A stretch of 64,000 nucleotides of DNA from CAYRNR01 sp964425605 (GTDB lineage Bacteria > Myxococcota_A > UBA796 > UBA9615 > CAYRNR01), in NCBI GenBank assembly GCA_964425605.1, contig CAYRNR010000013.1, positions 1 through 64,000 on the forward strand, given 5' to 3'. Position 1 is the first letter of the stretch, and every line of letters begins with the position of its first letter. The notes under the pieces are model-generated. The model worked only from the letters and a program-made list of their open reading frames with translations. It was not told the origin of the DNA and did not search any database. Shown here piece by piece: positions 15,740 to 23,787 of this stretch. A program made the translations under genes and the position numbers.

Positions 15740-16974
15740 GGAATCCACTGCCCCTCGTCGCTGCGTGCGTGCTGTGCCTCGGGTGCGGCGAGGACGCGGA
15801 TCTCACCCCGGCCGAGCAGTACCAGCGGGGCATGGAGGCCCTGGACAGCGGCGACGCCGCGAAGGCCGAGCAGCTGTTCTCGGCCATGGTCGCGGCGGAC
15901 CCGGCGGATCCAGTGGCCCGCGCCTCCCTCGCGCGGGCCCTCGCGCGGCAGGACCGCTTCGCCGAGGCCATCGTCCAGGACAAGCTGGCCCTGGCCGCGG
16001 ATCCCACCCTCGCGGAGATGGCCTACAACGTCGCGTGCTCCTACGCGGCGCTGGGGGACACCGACGAGTCCCTGCGCTGGCTCTCGCGCGCGTGGGACGG
16101 GGGCGTCCGCGATCTCAATCTGATCGAACAGGACCCCGACCTGCGGGATCTCCGGCGAGACCACCGCTTCGCGTTCTTCCTGGCCACGGGCTCCCTGTCC
16201 CTGCAGGAGCGCGAGGCCTTCGCCCGGGTCACCCCCGCCCTGGCCGCGCCCGGCGACGAGGTCAAGGTGGAGATCACCGTGGTCAGCCTCAACCGCCCGT
16301 TGATGGCCGCCCCGGAGCCGCTCGAGCTGCGCTTCGGCGGCGATCTGGCCGAGGGGGCGTTGGTACCCCTGGCCCGGACCGAACGCTTCGAGGCCGGCGA
16401 GAGCGGCGGGCGCGAGTTCTTCCGCCGCAACATCACCATGACCTTCCGCGCGGAGCGCGCGCTGGAGACCCTGCTCGAGCCGTTCCACCTGGCCCTGGGG
16501 GACACCCAGGTCCCGGTCCGTCCGTCGTGGCTGTCGGTGCGGGACGTGCTGCCCGATCTCTTCCCCCGCCAGGAGACCGACGAGGACGAGGCGCCCCCGC
16601 CGTCCGCAGTGGACTGGTTCGCGGCGCCGGGCACCCTGACCGGGGCGGCCGACCACCCCTTCGCGCGCTGGGAGGAGTCGGACCAGGGGGCCTGGGATCT
16701 CCTCGTCGGCGTGGAGATCGAGGGGGACGGCCTGGAGGTCCCGGCGGACCTGGTGCTGGCCGACCCACCGACCGGATGCGGCCCGTGGCTCCACCCGCGC
16801 CGCACCGCATTCCTGCGCACCCGCGCCGAGGGGGACTCTCGGGTCTGGTTCCACCGGCGCTTCGCGACCGTGGTCGACGGCCGCCCCGATCCAGGCGATT
16901 GCCCTGCGCCGCTGCCGGTGCAGGTCACCCTCGGCGGCGAGGTCGTGCTCCAGTCCGAGGTGCCCTGGCCCTGA
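15736..16974 (+). CDS. TPR lipoprotein, 412 aa
   Basis: Signal peptide with lipobox ACVLCLGC (Cys17) and a short spacer, then at least three TPR-like helical repeats (about 25-135: AEQYQRGMEALDSGDAAKAE, DPVARASLARALARQDRFAE, AEMAYNVACSYAALGDTDES). The C-terminal two thirds are beta-rich with no recognised family and contain an acidic linker (RQETDEDEAPPPS). It is a periplasmic or outer-membrane lipoprotein that probably scaffolds other envelope proteins. The ATG at 15736 overlaps the pgeF stop by 4 nt. The gene ends 12 nt before the inverted-repeat element at 16987, with which it has no obvious connection. Confidence 0.75.
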   Translation: MRNPLPLVAACVLCLGCGEDADLTPAEQYQRGMEALDSGDAAKAEQLFSAMVAADPADPVARASLARALARQDRFAEAIVQDKLALAADPTLAEMAYNVACSYAALGDTDESLRWLSRAWDGGVRDLNLIEQDPDLRDLRRDHRFAFFLATGSLSLQEREAFARVTPALAAPGDEVKVEITVVSLNRPLMAAPEPLELRFGGDLAEGALVPLARTERFEAGESGGREFFRRNITMTFRAERALETLLEPFHLALGDTQVPVRPSWLSVRDVLPDLFPRQETDEDEAPPPSAVDWFAAPGTLTGAADHPFARWEESDQGAWDLLVGVEIEGDGLEVPADLVLADPPTGCGPWLHPRRTAFLRTRAEGDSRVWFHRRFATVVDGRPDPGDCPAPLPVQVTLGGEVVLQSEVPWP

Positions 16975-16986
16975 GGGGGATCAGCG

Positions 16987-17172
16987 CTAGCCCGCATGTC
17001 TCACCACGCGCGGCGTAGCGAGGAGTCGCAGGCGCCGTCGGGGCGCGCTGGCGGTGGCCGATGGCGTACTTTGAGTACGCCGAGGACGCCGACGGCGTGC
17101 ATCGGCGGCGAAGGCTGCGGAGCAGCCGGCTGCGGCCCGCAGTAGGCGTGGGTGGTGAGATATTCGGGCTAG
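16987..17172. repeat. 186-bp MITE-like element with CTAG-bounded inverted termini
   Basis: The ends are imperfect inverted repeats of 21 bp matching at 19 positions: left CTAGCCCG...TCTCACCAC (16987-17007), right the complement GTGGTGAGA...CGGGCTAG (17152-17172). Inside is a perfect hairpin GGCGTACT-TTG-AGTACGCC (17063-17081) and further complementary GC-rich blocks, so the whole unit can fold on itself. It contains no plausible gene. It fills the gap between two convergent genes, and its right-hand CTAG overlaps the stop codon of the PilT-like gene (17169-17171). Size and structure suggest a non-autonomous mobile or REP-like element. No second copy was seen in this window. Confidence 0.6.
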
Positions 17173-18818
17173 GTCTTGGAGGGTCGCTGGGCCGTGAACG
17201 AGCCGCCCATGGTGAGCTTCTCGACGCGCTTGGACGACTTGAGCCGCAGCGCCCCGAGGATCTGACGGAACACGTTGCGATCGGGCACCACGCGCTCCGC
17301 GTCCTCGCGGGTGATCTTGCCGGCGAGGTAGGCCATGGCCGCGGACCGCTCGAAGTTGACCATCCCCTCGGCGAGGCTGGTGGTCAGCACCTGCTTGATC
17401 TGATGCATCTTGCCCTCGCGGATGAGGGCGGCCACCGCGAAGTTGATCTTCATCAGCTCGATGACCGGGACCAGGCCGGTCCCGCTGGTGTGGGTGAGCA
17501 GGCGCTGGTTGACCACCGCGCGCAGGCTCTCGCCGATCTGGGCGCGCGCCGCGTTGCGCTCGTGCTCGGCGAACGCGTCCACCAGCCGGGTGATGGCGTT
17601 GGTGGTGGTGTTGACGTGCATGGTCCCCATCAGCAGGTGACCCGTCTCGGCCGCGGCCAGGGCCATGGAGATGGTCTCCTGGTCCCGCAGCTCCCCCACC
17701 AGGATCACGTCCGGGTCCTCCCGCAGCGCGTCACGCAGGCCGCGGGCGAACGACGGCGCGTGCACCCCCACCTCGCGCTGCTGGATCAGGCAGTTGTCGC
17801 TCTTGTGGATGTACTCGATGGGATCTTCGAGGGTGATGATGTGCCGCGCCTGGGTCTCGTTGATCAGCCGCACCAGGGCGGCCTGGGTGGTGGACTTGCC
17901 CGATCCGGTGGGGCCGCAGAACAGCAGCATGCCGTTGCGGTGTTCGGCCAGGTTTCCCAGGCTGCTGGGCAACCCCAGATCGGCCAGGGATTTGACCTTC
18001 TCGGGGATGTGCCGGATGGAGATCGAGGGGCCGCTCTGCTGCTGGAAGCAGCTCATGCGGAAGCGGCCGATCCCCTGCAGCGAGTACCCCAGGTCCACGC
18101 TGTTCTGCCTCTCGAACTCCGCCCGGTCGTCGGTGGTGAGGATGCCGTAGATCATCGCGCGCAGCTGGTCCGGGGTCGTGCGCTCGAGGTCGCTCTTGCG
18201 GAACAGGTTGTCGATGCGCAGCGTGGGCTCGTACGCGGGCGTCAGGTGCATGTCCGTGCCCTTGTTGCGCACCATCCACTGCAGGTAGGTGTCGATGGCG
18301 TTGCTGCCCGGGGCGCGCGGGGCGCGGGACGGCAGCCCCTCGAACGCAGGGGTCTCGATCTCCTCGGTCCCCGGCACCGGGGGACGGATCATCCACGGCG
18401 GCTCGGTGTACCCCGAGGACGACGGCTCGTCGTCGAGGGAGGTGTGGGCCATGGTGATCGACGCCAGCCCGGCGGACTCCTCCACGGACATGGCGAGCAG
18501 ATCGGTGTCGATCAGGGTGAACGTGACCCCGGGATGATCACCCTGGCGGATCTCGCAGTCGAAGTAGCGGTTGTCGAACTCGTACAGGATCTCGCACGAG
18601 CCGGTGATCTCGAGGTTCTCGGGGTTGTCCTCGTCCGCGAGGAGCGCCTCGATCAGCTCCGAGACCTGGTACTCGTTGACCCGCGGCCAGGCGTTGTCGA
18701 ACTCCTCGCTGCCGCCCCGCAGCCTGGGGGGGTAGCCCGCGACGATCACCAGCCCTTGCGCCCCCTGCTGCAGCAGCGCCTGCAGCATGGAGGTCAGCAT
18801 CGGAGTCAGATCAGACAT
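17169..18818 (-). CDS. PilT/PilU-type ATPase with duplicated N-terminal domain
   Basis: A 549-residue secretion-type hexameric ATPase related to the type IV pilus retraction motor. The catalytic core is intact: Walker A GPTGSGKS (302-309), Asp box ITLEDPIEY (328-336), Walker B DVILVGELRD (370-379), His box HLLMGTMHVNTTTN (394-407). Its usual N-terminal PAS-like domain is at about 174-285 (MVRNKGTDMHLTPAYEPTLR). Ahead of it, residues 1-105 look like a second, degenerate copy (MLQALLQQGAQGLVIVAGYP ... FDNRYFDCEIRQ), joined by a Pro/Ser-rich linker. Typical PilT is about 350-370 residues, so the extension is substantial. GGAGGAACC precedes the ATG. It may drive pili or regulate another motor; no other pilus genes are nearby. 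Confidence 0.88.
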   Translation of the reverse strand: MSDLTPMLTSMLQALLQQGAQGLVIVAGYPPRLRGGSEEFDNAWPRVNEYQVSELIEALLADEDNPENLEITGSCEILYEFDNRYFDCEIRQGDHPGVTFTLIDTDLLAMSVEESAGLASITMAHTSLDDEPSSSGYTEPPWMIRPPVPGTEEIETPAFEGLPSRAPRAPGSNAIDTYLQWMVRNKGTDMHLTPAYEPTLRIDNLFRKSDLERTTPDQLRAMIYGILTTDDRAEFERQNSVDLGYSLQGIGRFRMSCFQQQSGPSISIRHIPEKVKSLADLGLPSSLGNLAEHRNGMLLFCGPTGSGKSTTQAALVRLINETQARHIITLEDPIEYIHKSDNCLIQQREVGVHAPSFARGLRDALREDPDVILVGELRDQETISMALAAAETGHLLMGTMHVNTTTNAITRLVDAFAEHERNAARAQIGESLRAVVNQRLLTHTSGTGLVPVIELMKINFAVAALIREGKMHQIKQVLTTSLAEGMVNFERSAAMAYLAGKITREDAERVVPDRNVFRQILGALRLKSSKRVEKLTMGGSFTAQRPSKT

Positions 18819-18842
18819 GGTTCCTCCGCCGTCGCCGTGGGA

Positions 18843-21491
18843 CTACTGGGCGACACAACCCAGGGTGCAGCCGTTGGTCTCGAGGAAGTCGCCCAGGACG
18901 TTCCCCGACAGGGCGTTGAAGCAGTTGGCCAGGTTCACCGACGCCGAGTCGCAGGCGATGCCGTACTCCTGGTTGCCCTCGATGACGTTGCCCAGCATGT
19001 CCCCGGAGACCGTACCCGAGAGCTCGATGCCGTGGCCGCCGTTGAGGCTGACCGCGGTGTTGTCCGACAGATCCAGGGTCACGCCGGAGCCGTCCACGTG
19101 GATGCCGCTTCCGCCGCTGGAGGTGAACGATCCGTTGGAGATGCCGACCGTGCCGCTCCCGGTGATCTTCAGGCCGGCCTCGGCCGCTCCGGTCACCTCC
19201 AGCCCGTCCACCACGACGGTGCCCGCGCCCTCGATCTGGACGGCGGAGCCGCTGGAGTTGCCGGTGACCGTGTTGGTCCCGGTCAGCTCCACGTTGCCGA
19301 GATCGGCCACCTGGATGGCCGAACCGGCGATGTCGATGAACTCGTTGTCCTCGAGGATCAGCGACTCGTCGCCCTGGACCCACGAGTCGTCGATGTCGAT
19401 GCCCGTTCCCACCTCGGTGAAGGTGTTGTCCGAGACCGTCACCTCGCCCAGGTGGTAGTAGGCGTAGATCCCCGACGCGCAGCCGTTGAAGTCGTTGTTG
19501 TCGATGGTGATCCCGCCGCTCACCTGGGTCTCGTCGTAGCCGTACAGCTGGACGCACGTGCCGCCGTCCACGCCGTAGGTGCCGAACTGGTTGCCCTCGA
19601 GGGTGCCGAAGAAGTGGTTGCCGTAGAAGTGGTAGCCCTCCACCGAGGTGAACACGTTGTCGGCGATGGTGGCGTCGGAGACGTAGGTGTTGACCGACGT
19701 GTAGCCGTGCTCACCGAAGGTGTTGTTCTCGATGTAGACCGGATACCCCTCGGCGATGGTGCTCTGGTAGACGTACACGCCGGTGTAGTTGTCCTCGAAG
19801 TCGTTGCCGTCCACCGTGACCGAGCCCTCCTGCACGTACACGGCGTAGTCCTCGATCCCGCTGAACGACGACCCAGCCACGGTGCCCTGGGCGTCGTTGT
19901 AGATGACCCCCATCGTCGGGTAGGGGTAGGCGCCGGGATCGTCCTCCTCGGCGGGTTGGACCCCCCCGAGCAGGTCGGCGAACGTGCACCCCTCGAAGTC
20001 CACGTCGGAGACCCGCGCGTCGATGCCGTAGATGGTCAGATCGTGCACGTCCAGGCCGGTGAACGTGCCCGACGACTGGTCGATGTACATGGCCCACATG
20101 CGCGTGCCGGTGACCTCGTCGTCGGTGGAGAGGAACTCGGTGTTCTGGATGAAGTACCCCACCACATCGACGTTGCGCGCGGCGTTGCCGCTCATGGTCA
20201 GCTCGCCGATGTCGAACAGGCCGATGCCCATGCCGGAGCTGTACGAGTTGGGCACGGACTGGGTGCCGCTCCAGGCCAGGCCGTCCACCACGTTGTCGGT
20301 GAACGTGACCTCGTCCAGGGCGCTGACGTACAGCCCGTACATCTGGCCGTCGAGGACGGTGTTGCCGCTGACCACGGCCGTGCCGCCCTCGGGGGTCGGG
20401 TCGTAGGGGTACTGCACCCAGATGCTGTACAGGCGGTATCCCTGAACCGTGTTGTCCTGGACGGTGAAGTTGCCGTCGGTGTTGCCCACGGCGATGCCGA
20501 TGGAGTCCTGGAACACGGCGTTGGAGGCGGAGACCGTGTTGCCGATGACGGACGAGTCCTGCTCGATGAGGTAGATGCCGTAGTAGGCCATGTCCTGGAG
20601 GTGGTTGTCGGTCAGGACGGAGCCGTCCCCTCCCCCGCCCACGCCGACGAAGCCGTAGTTGGCGTTGCTCAGCGAGCAGCCGCTGACCTCGAAGTCCGAG
20701 TAGAACCAGTACACCGCCACGCGGGCGCAGCTGTCGATCTGGACGTTGTCCATGACGATGGGCGCGGGCGCGTCCTCGGAGAACACGCAGCTGCCGGAGT
20801 AGTCGTCGCCGTCCTCGGAGCCCGAGGCGCCCGAGATGAGGCTGTCGCTCACGTCGGCGGTGGAGTTCACCAGCCGCAGGCCGTAGTCCTCGTTGTCCAG
20901 CAGCTCGCTGCTGGTCACGGTCAGCGTGCTGTTCTGGGCGTCGATGGCCGCGAAGGGGTGGCCGCTGAGCACGCTGCCGTGGATGGTGGCCACGCTGTTG
21001 GACAGGGAGACGCCGAACTGGCCCGAGTCGGTGATGGTCATGTGGTCGAGCACGAGACCGCTCGCGCCCTCGGCGACCACCGCGTTGCGGGTGCTCAGGA
21101 CCGTGAACCGGGCCAGCGTCACGTCGGGGGCCGTGACCGTGATGGCCATCTCGTTGGTGTCCCCCTCGACGATGGACTCGCCGTCATCGGCGCCGACGAT
21201 GCTCACGGAGCGATCCACGGTCACGGAGCCCACGAAGGTCTCCGCGCACAGGGAGATCACGTCGCCCTCCTGGGCCATGAACACCGCGTCCTGCAGGTTC
21301 GCGTACCCGGGCAGTTCGCCGTTGACGGTGATGCAACCCTCGACGAACACGGTGGTGTCGTCGTCGTCGCCGGACGTGTCGTCGTCGTCGTCGGTGAACG
21401 GCGTGTCGACGTCGTCGTCCCCCTCCGGGCAGCCGATCAGGGCGAATCCCAGCAGCGCGCACAGCGCCCACCGGAGCAGGTAGTCAGGCAT
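18843..21491 (-). CDS. Right-handed beta-helix lipoprotein, 882 aa
   Basis: Signal peptide with lipobox GFALIGC (Cys21), then an Asp/Thr linker (EGDDDVDTPFTDDDDDTSGD). From about residue 60 to the end runs a long series of short parallel beta-helix coils with repeated N-x-F/V and G-I-x patterns (for example DNTVQGYRLYSIWVQ, NNTFGEHGYTSVNTY, SDNTFTEVGTGIDI). The opening YANLQDAVFMAQEGDVISLC is the usual first coil of pectate-lyase-like/NosD-like helices. Such folds bind or cut polysaccharides, or act as adhesins; no catalytic set was identified. GGAGGAACCC precedes the ATG. The PilT-like gene starts 24 nt after its stop and may be co-transcribed. Confidence 0.82.
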   Translation of the reverse strand: MPDYLLRWALCALLGFALIGCPEGDDDVDTPFTDDDDDTSGDDDDTTVFVEGCITVNGELPGYANLQDAVFMAQEGDVISLCAETFVGSVTVDRSVSIVGADDGESIVEGDTNEMAITVTAPDVTLARFTVLSTRNAVVAEGASGLVLDHMTITDSGQFGVSLSNSVATIHGSVLSGHPFAAIDAQNSTLTVTSSELLDNEDYGLRLVNSTADVSDSLISGASGSEDGDDYSGSCVFSEDAPAPIVMDNVQIDSCARVAVYWFYSDFEVSGCSLSNANYGFVGVGGGGDGSVLTDNHLQDMAYYGIYLIEQDSSVIGNTVSASNAVFQDSIGIAVGNTDGNFTVQDNTVQGYRLYSIWVQYPYDPTPEGGTAVVSGNTVLDGQMYGLYVSALDEVTFTDNVVDGLAWSGTQSVPNSYSSGMGIGLFDIGELTMSGNAARNVDVVGYFIQNTEFLSTDDEVTGTRMWAMYIDQSSGTFTGLDVHDLTIYGIDARVSDVDFEGCTFADLLGGVQPAEEDDPGAYPYPTMGVIYNDAQGTVAGSSFSGIEDYAVYVQEGSVTVDGNDFEDNYTGVYVYQSTIAEGYPVYIENNTFGEHGYTSVNTYVSDATIADNVFTSVEGYHFYGNHFFGTLEGNQFGTYGVDGGTCVQLYGYDETQVSGGITIDNNDFNGCASGIYAYYHLGEVTVSDNTFTEVGTGIDIDDSWVQGDESLILEDNEFIDIAGSAIQVADLGNVELTGTNTVTGNSSGSAVQIEGAGTVVVDGLEVTGAAEAGLKITGSGTVGISNGSFTSSGGSGIHVDGSGVTLDLSDNTAVSLNGGHGIELSGTVSGDMLGNVIEGNQEYGIACDSASVNLANCFNALSGNVLGDFLETNGCTLGCVAQ

Positions 21492-21556
21492 GGGTTCCTC
21501 CGCAGAACAGCAGCATAGCCCACGCGGGGGCGCGGGGGAACGCGGGCGGGGGTTCT

Positions 21557-22459
21557 CTAGGGGGTGGTCTCCGGCCCGATCCAGGCCCAGACATCCGAGG
21601 GGGTGGTGGCAGCCATGAGGGCCGAGAAGGAGTGGGACGCGCCGGCGATGCTGTCCATGCGCGTGGGGTGCCCCTGGGAGGCCAGATAGCTCTCCGACTG
21701 CTGGGCGAAGCTGTGGAAGCTGTCGGCGGTGCCGCAGACGAACAGCACCGCGCCGCGCCGCGGCGGCGTCCCCATGGGGTAGAAGCCGCCCCAGCCGTAG
21801 CCGGTCACCACCAGCGAGGCGAAGCGGTCGAAGCGGGCGAGGCCGGCCACGCCCAGGAACAGGCCGCCGTCGGAGAAGCCGAATGCGTGGATGCGGTCAG
21901 GGTCGAGGTGGTAGCTGAGCCCGAGGTGGTCCACCAGGTCGAGCACCGAGTCCATCTCGGTGACCATCTCGTCCATGTCGTTGTTGGGGTTGCCCGACCA
22001 CACCGCGAAGTCGCTGTAGGGCGACAGGGTGTCCGGGACCAGCAGGGCGAACTGGGCTGGCGCCGCCGCCGACGTCCAGCCGGTGTACGCCGCCGTGTTG
22101 TAGAAGTTGCTGCCGCTGTCTCCGGCGCCGTGGAAGCCGATCACCAGGGGGATGGGGGTGGACGGATCGTAGCCGTCGGGTACGTGGAGCTTGTACCCGC
22201 GGCCGCCGAACGAGTCGGTGAAGGTCCCGGGCTGGCCGGTGTAGCCCGAGGCGTCGTCGTCACCGGACGCGTCGTCGTCGTCACCGGACGCGTCGTCGTC
22301 GTCACCGGGCACGGTGTCGTCGTCATCGTCGTCGTCGTCACCGGACGCGTCGTCGTCGTCCCACTGGGGGCCCGGAGGGTTGTTCTGCTCCTCGGGGCAG
22401 CCGGCCAGCGCGAGCCCGGCCGCAACCAGGCACACCAGGATGAAACGCAGATCGAGCAT
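21557..22459 (-). CDS. Esterase/PHB depolymerase-like lipoprotein
   Basis: A 300-residue lipoprotein with lipobox GLALAGC (Cys20) and an acidic tether of DDDDASGD-type repeats up to about residue 70. The rest is an alpha/beta hydrolase of the PHB depolymerase/feruloyl esterase (LpqC-like) type: oxyanion region GFHGAGDSGSNF (about 97-108), nucleophile elbow GFSDGG (about 190-195), and a C-terminal acidic/His pair (CGTADSFHSF; GASHSF). The substrate is probably an extracellular ester. AGGAGGGG sits 2 nt before the ATG at 22459. Downstream is the beta-helix lipoprotein (65-nt gap, 21492-21556, nothing recognised). Outer-membrane location is inferred from the tether. Confidence 0.85.
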   Translation of the reverse strand: MLDLRFILVCLVAAGLALAGCPEEQNNPPGPQWDDDDASGDDDDDDDDTVPGDDDDASGDDDDASGDDDASGYTGQPGTFTDSFGGRGYKLHVPDGYDPSTPIPLVIGFHGAGDSGSNFYNTAAYTGWTSAAAPAQFALLVPDTLSPYSDFAVWSGNPNNDMDEMVTEMDSVLDLVDHLGLSYHLDPDRIHAFGFSDGGLFLGVAGLARFDRFASLVVTGYGWGGFYPMGTPPRRGAVLFVCGTADSFHSFAQQSESYLASQGHPTRMDSIAGASHSFSALMAATTPSDVWAWIGPETTP

Positions 22460-22482
22460 CTCCCCTCCTCTTGCTGTCCAGG

Positions 22483-23199
22483 CTATCGGTTCTTCAGCCC
22501 GGTCTCGAGCTTGTTGCGCACCTCGCGGCGCACCCGCGGCGCCAGGGCATCCCCGTGGTGTTCCATGAAAGTGCGCACCTGCTCGGGTTCCCGCTTGGCC
22601 AGCTCCCGCAACGCCCACGACAGGGCCTTGACCACCATGTCGTCGCGGTCGCCCACCACCTGTTCGCACACCGTCAGCGTCCGCTCCGGATCGCCGGTCC
22701 CGCCCCGGGCCTTCTGGTTCAGCGCCACGGTGCACACCACCCCGGCCCGGCGCCACCAGCGGTCCTCGGACTCCAGCCACCCGTGCACGACGTCGTCGGA
22801 CAGCTGACCGCGCCGCCACGCGGAGCCGGCGACCAGCCCTGCGAACGTGTCCACCGACGCCCAGTTGTCCGCCCCCTGTCCCAGGTCGAGGATCTCGTCG
22901 TGGGTCAACCGGGCCAGGGCATCGCGGTGCTTGTCCAGCAGCAGGTAGCCGACCTGCCGCCCCTCCAGGGTGCCGCCGCGAACCAGGGCCGTCGCGAGCG
23001 CCTTGATCTCCCCGGGCGACGCGCCGCGCACCCTGCGGCACAGCTCGGCGTGGATGCGGCGGATGTCCGGCGACTTGACCCCCAGCGTCGTCAGCTCCGA
23101 GGCGCAGGTCCGGGCCATGAACTCCCGGCGCTCGGCCAGCGCCGCGGCCCTCAGGTCCACGTGGACGTCGGCGACGAGGCCCTCGATGTCGAGGCTCAC
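22483..23199 (-). CDS. AlkD-like HEAT-repeat DNA alkylation-repair protein
   Basis: A 238-residue all-helical protein of the AlkC/AlkD DNA glycosylase fold, which removes bulky or cationic alkylated bases. The family patches are visible: VKSPDIRRIH (about 42-51), DNWASVDTFAGLVAG (about 110-124), WLESEDRWWRRAGVV (about 140-154) and VVKALSWALRELA (about 188-200). The Trp/Asp/Arg residues of these patches line the DNA-binding cleft in characterised members. The GTG start at 23199 overlaps the upstream stop (GTGA), so translation is coupled to the flavin reductase-like gene. Pairing with a flavin reductase has no obvious biochemical logic. Moderately sure of family, less of substrate. Confidence 0.82.
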   Translation of the reverse strand: MSLDIEGLVADVHVDLRAAALAERREFMARTCASELTTLGVKSPDIRRIHAELCRRVRGASPGEIKALATALVRGGTLEGRQVGYLLLDKHRDALARLTHDEILDLGQGADNWASVDTFAGLVAGSAWRRGQLSDDVVHGWLESEDRWWRRAGVVCTVALNQKARGGTGDPERTLTVCEQVVGDRDDMVVKALSWALRELAKREPEQVRTFMEHHGDALAPRVRREVRNKLETGLKNR

Positions 23200-23738
23200 T
23201 TGTGCTCCACCGGGGTGATCGTGCCGGCGACGCGGTCCACGCTGACGAGCTCGCGGTAGTGGTTGGAGTACAGGCGCGCGCTGGCCTCGGCGTCGCCGCG
23301 GGTGGCGACGATCTCGGCGATGTACAGCCGGTGGTCCCCGGTGTCGACGGTCTGCACGACCTTGCACTCCCAGGCCATGACCGAGCCACGGATGGCGGGC
23401 GGGCGGACGTGGACCGAGGGCACCGCCTCGAGCCCGCCCTCGGCGAACTTGTCCAGATCGCGGCCCGACCTCGTCCCGCAGGTCCAGGCCGCGCGGGCCT
23501 GCTCGGCGGCGGGGAAGTTGATCACGTACTCGGGCACCTGCTCGAGGTTGGCGAACGAGTGCCGGGGCGGGGCCACCGAGATGCACACCATGGCCGGCTT
23601 CCACGACACGATGGTGAACCAGCCGATGCCGATGGCGTTGGGGACCCCCTCGGCGTCCACGGTGGTCGCCAGCACGTAGGGGTGGGGGGAGGCCAGCTCC
23701 ACCGCATCGGTCCAACGCAGGTCGTTCATCTCGCTCAT
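23196..23738 (-). CDS. Flavin reductase-like FMN-binding split-barrel protein
   Basis: A 180-residue member of the flavin reductase-like (DIM6/NTAB) family. The N-terminal PYVLATTVDAEGVPNAIGIG (about 20-39) and WKPAMVCISVAPPRHSFANL are the FMN-binding strand-loop-strand; the later INFP, SGRDLDKFAEGGLEAVPS and W-E-C-KV blocks also fit. The family uses FMN as cofactor or substrate with NAD(P)H, often supplying reduced flavin to an oxygenase, but many members have unknown partners. The ATG at 23738 has GGGAGGG 5 nt upstream. It is the first gene of a unit with the AlkD-like gene, divergent from the helicase. Confidence 0.85.
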   Translation of the reverse strand: MSEMNDLRWTDAVELASPHPYVLATTVDAEGVPNAIGIGWFTIVSWKPAMVCISVAPPRHSFANLEQVPEYVINFPAAEQARAAWTCGTRSGRDLDKFAEGGLEAVPSVHVRPPAIRGSVMAWECKVVQTVDTGDHRLYIAEIVATRGDAEASARLYSNHYRELVSVDRVAGTITPVEHK

Positions 23739-23773
23739 GGGTCCCTCCCGGGGATGGCTCGAGATCCGAAGGA

Positions 23774-23779
23774 TACAAT
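23774..23779 (+). promoter_or_regulatory. Candidate -10 box, leaderless helicase gene
   Basis: TACAAT, five of six consensus bases, ends 8 nt before the GTG start at 23788. The GAAGGA further upstream lies before the box and cannot be in the mRNA if this is the promoter. No clear -35. Confidence 0.45.
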
Positions 23780-23787
23780 AGGCCGCC

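Noticed and set aside
17061..21518. A 1485-residue open frame on the plus strand opposite the beta-helix and PilT-like genes
   Set aside because: It is a shadow of high-GC coding on the other strand: composition is Val/Gly/His/Arg-rich without domains, while the minus strand has clear lipobox, repeats and Walker motifs.
22240..22380. GTC/CGT trinucleotide microsatellites (also at 13190, 14575, 21350, 45490 and elsewhere)
   Set aside because: They are the coding sequence of the Asp linkers, not independent repeat elements.
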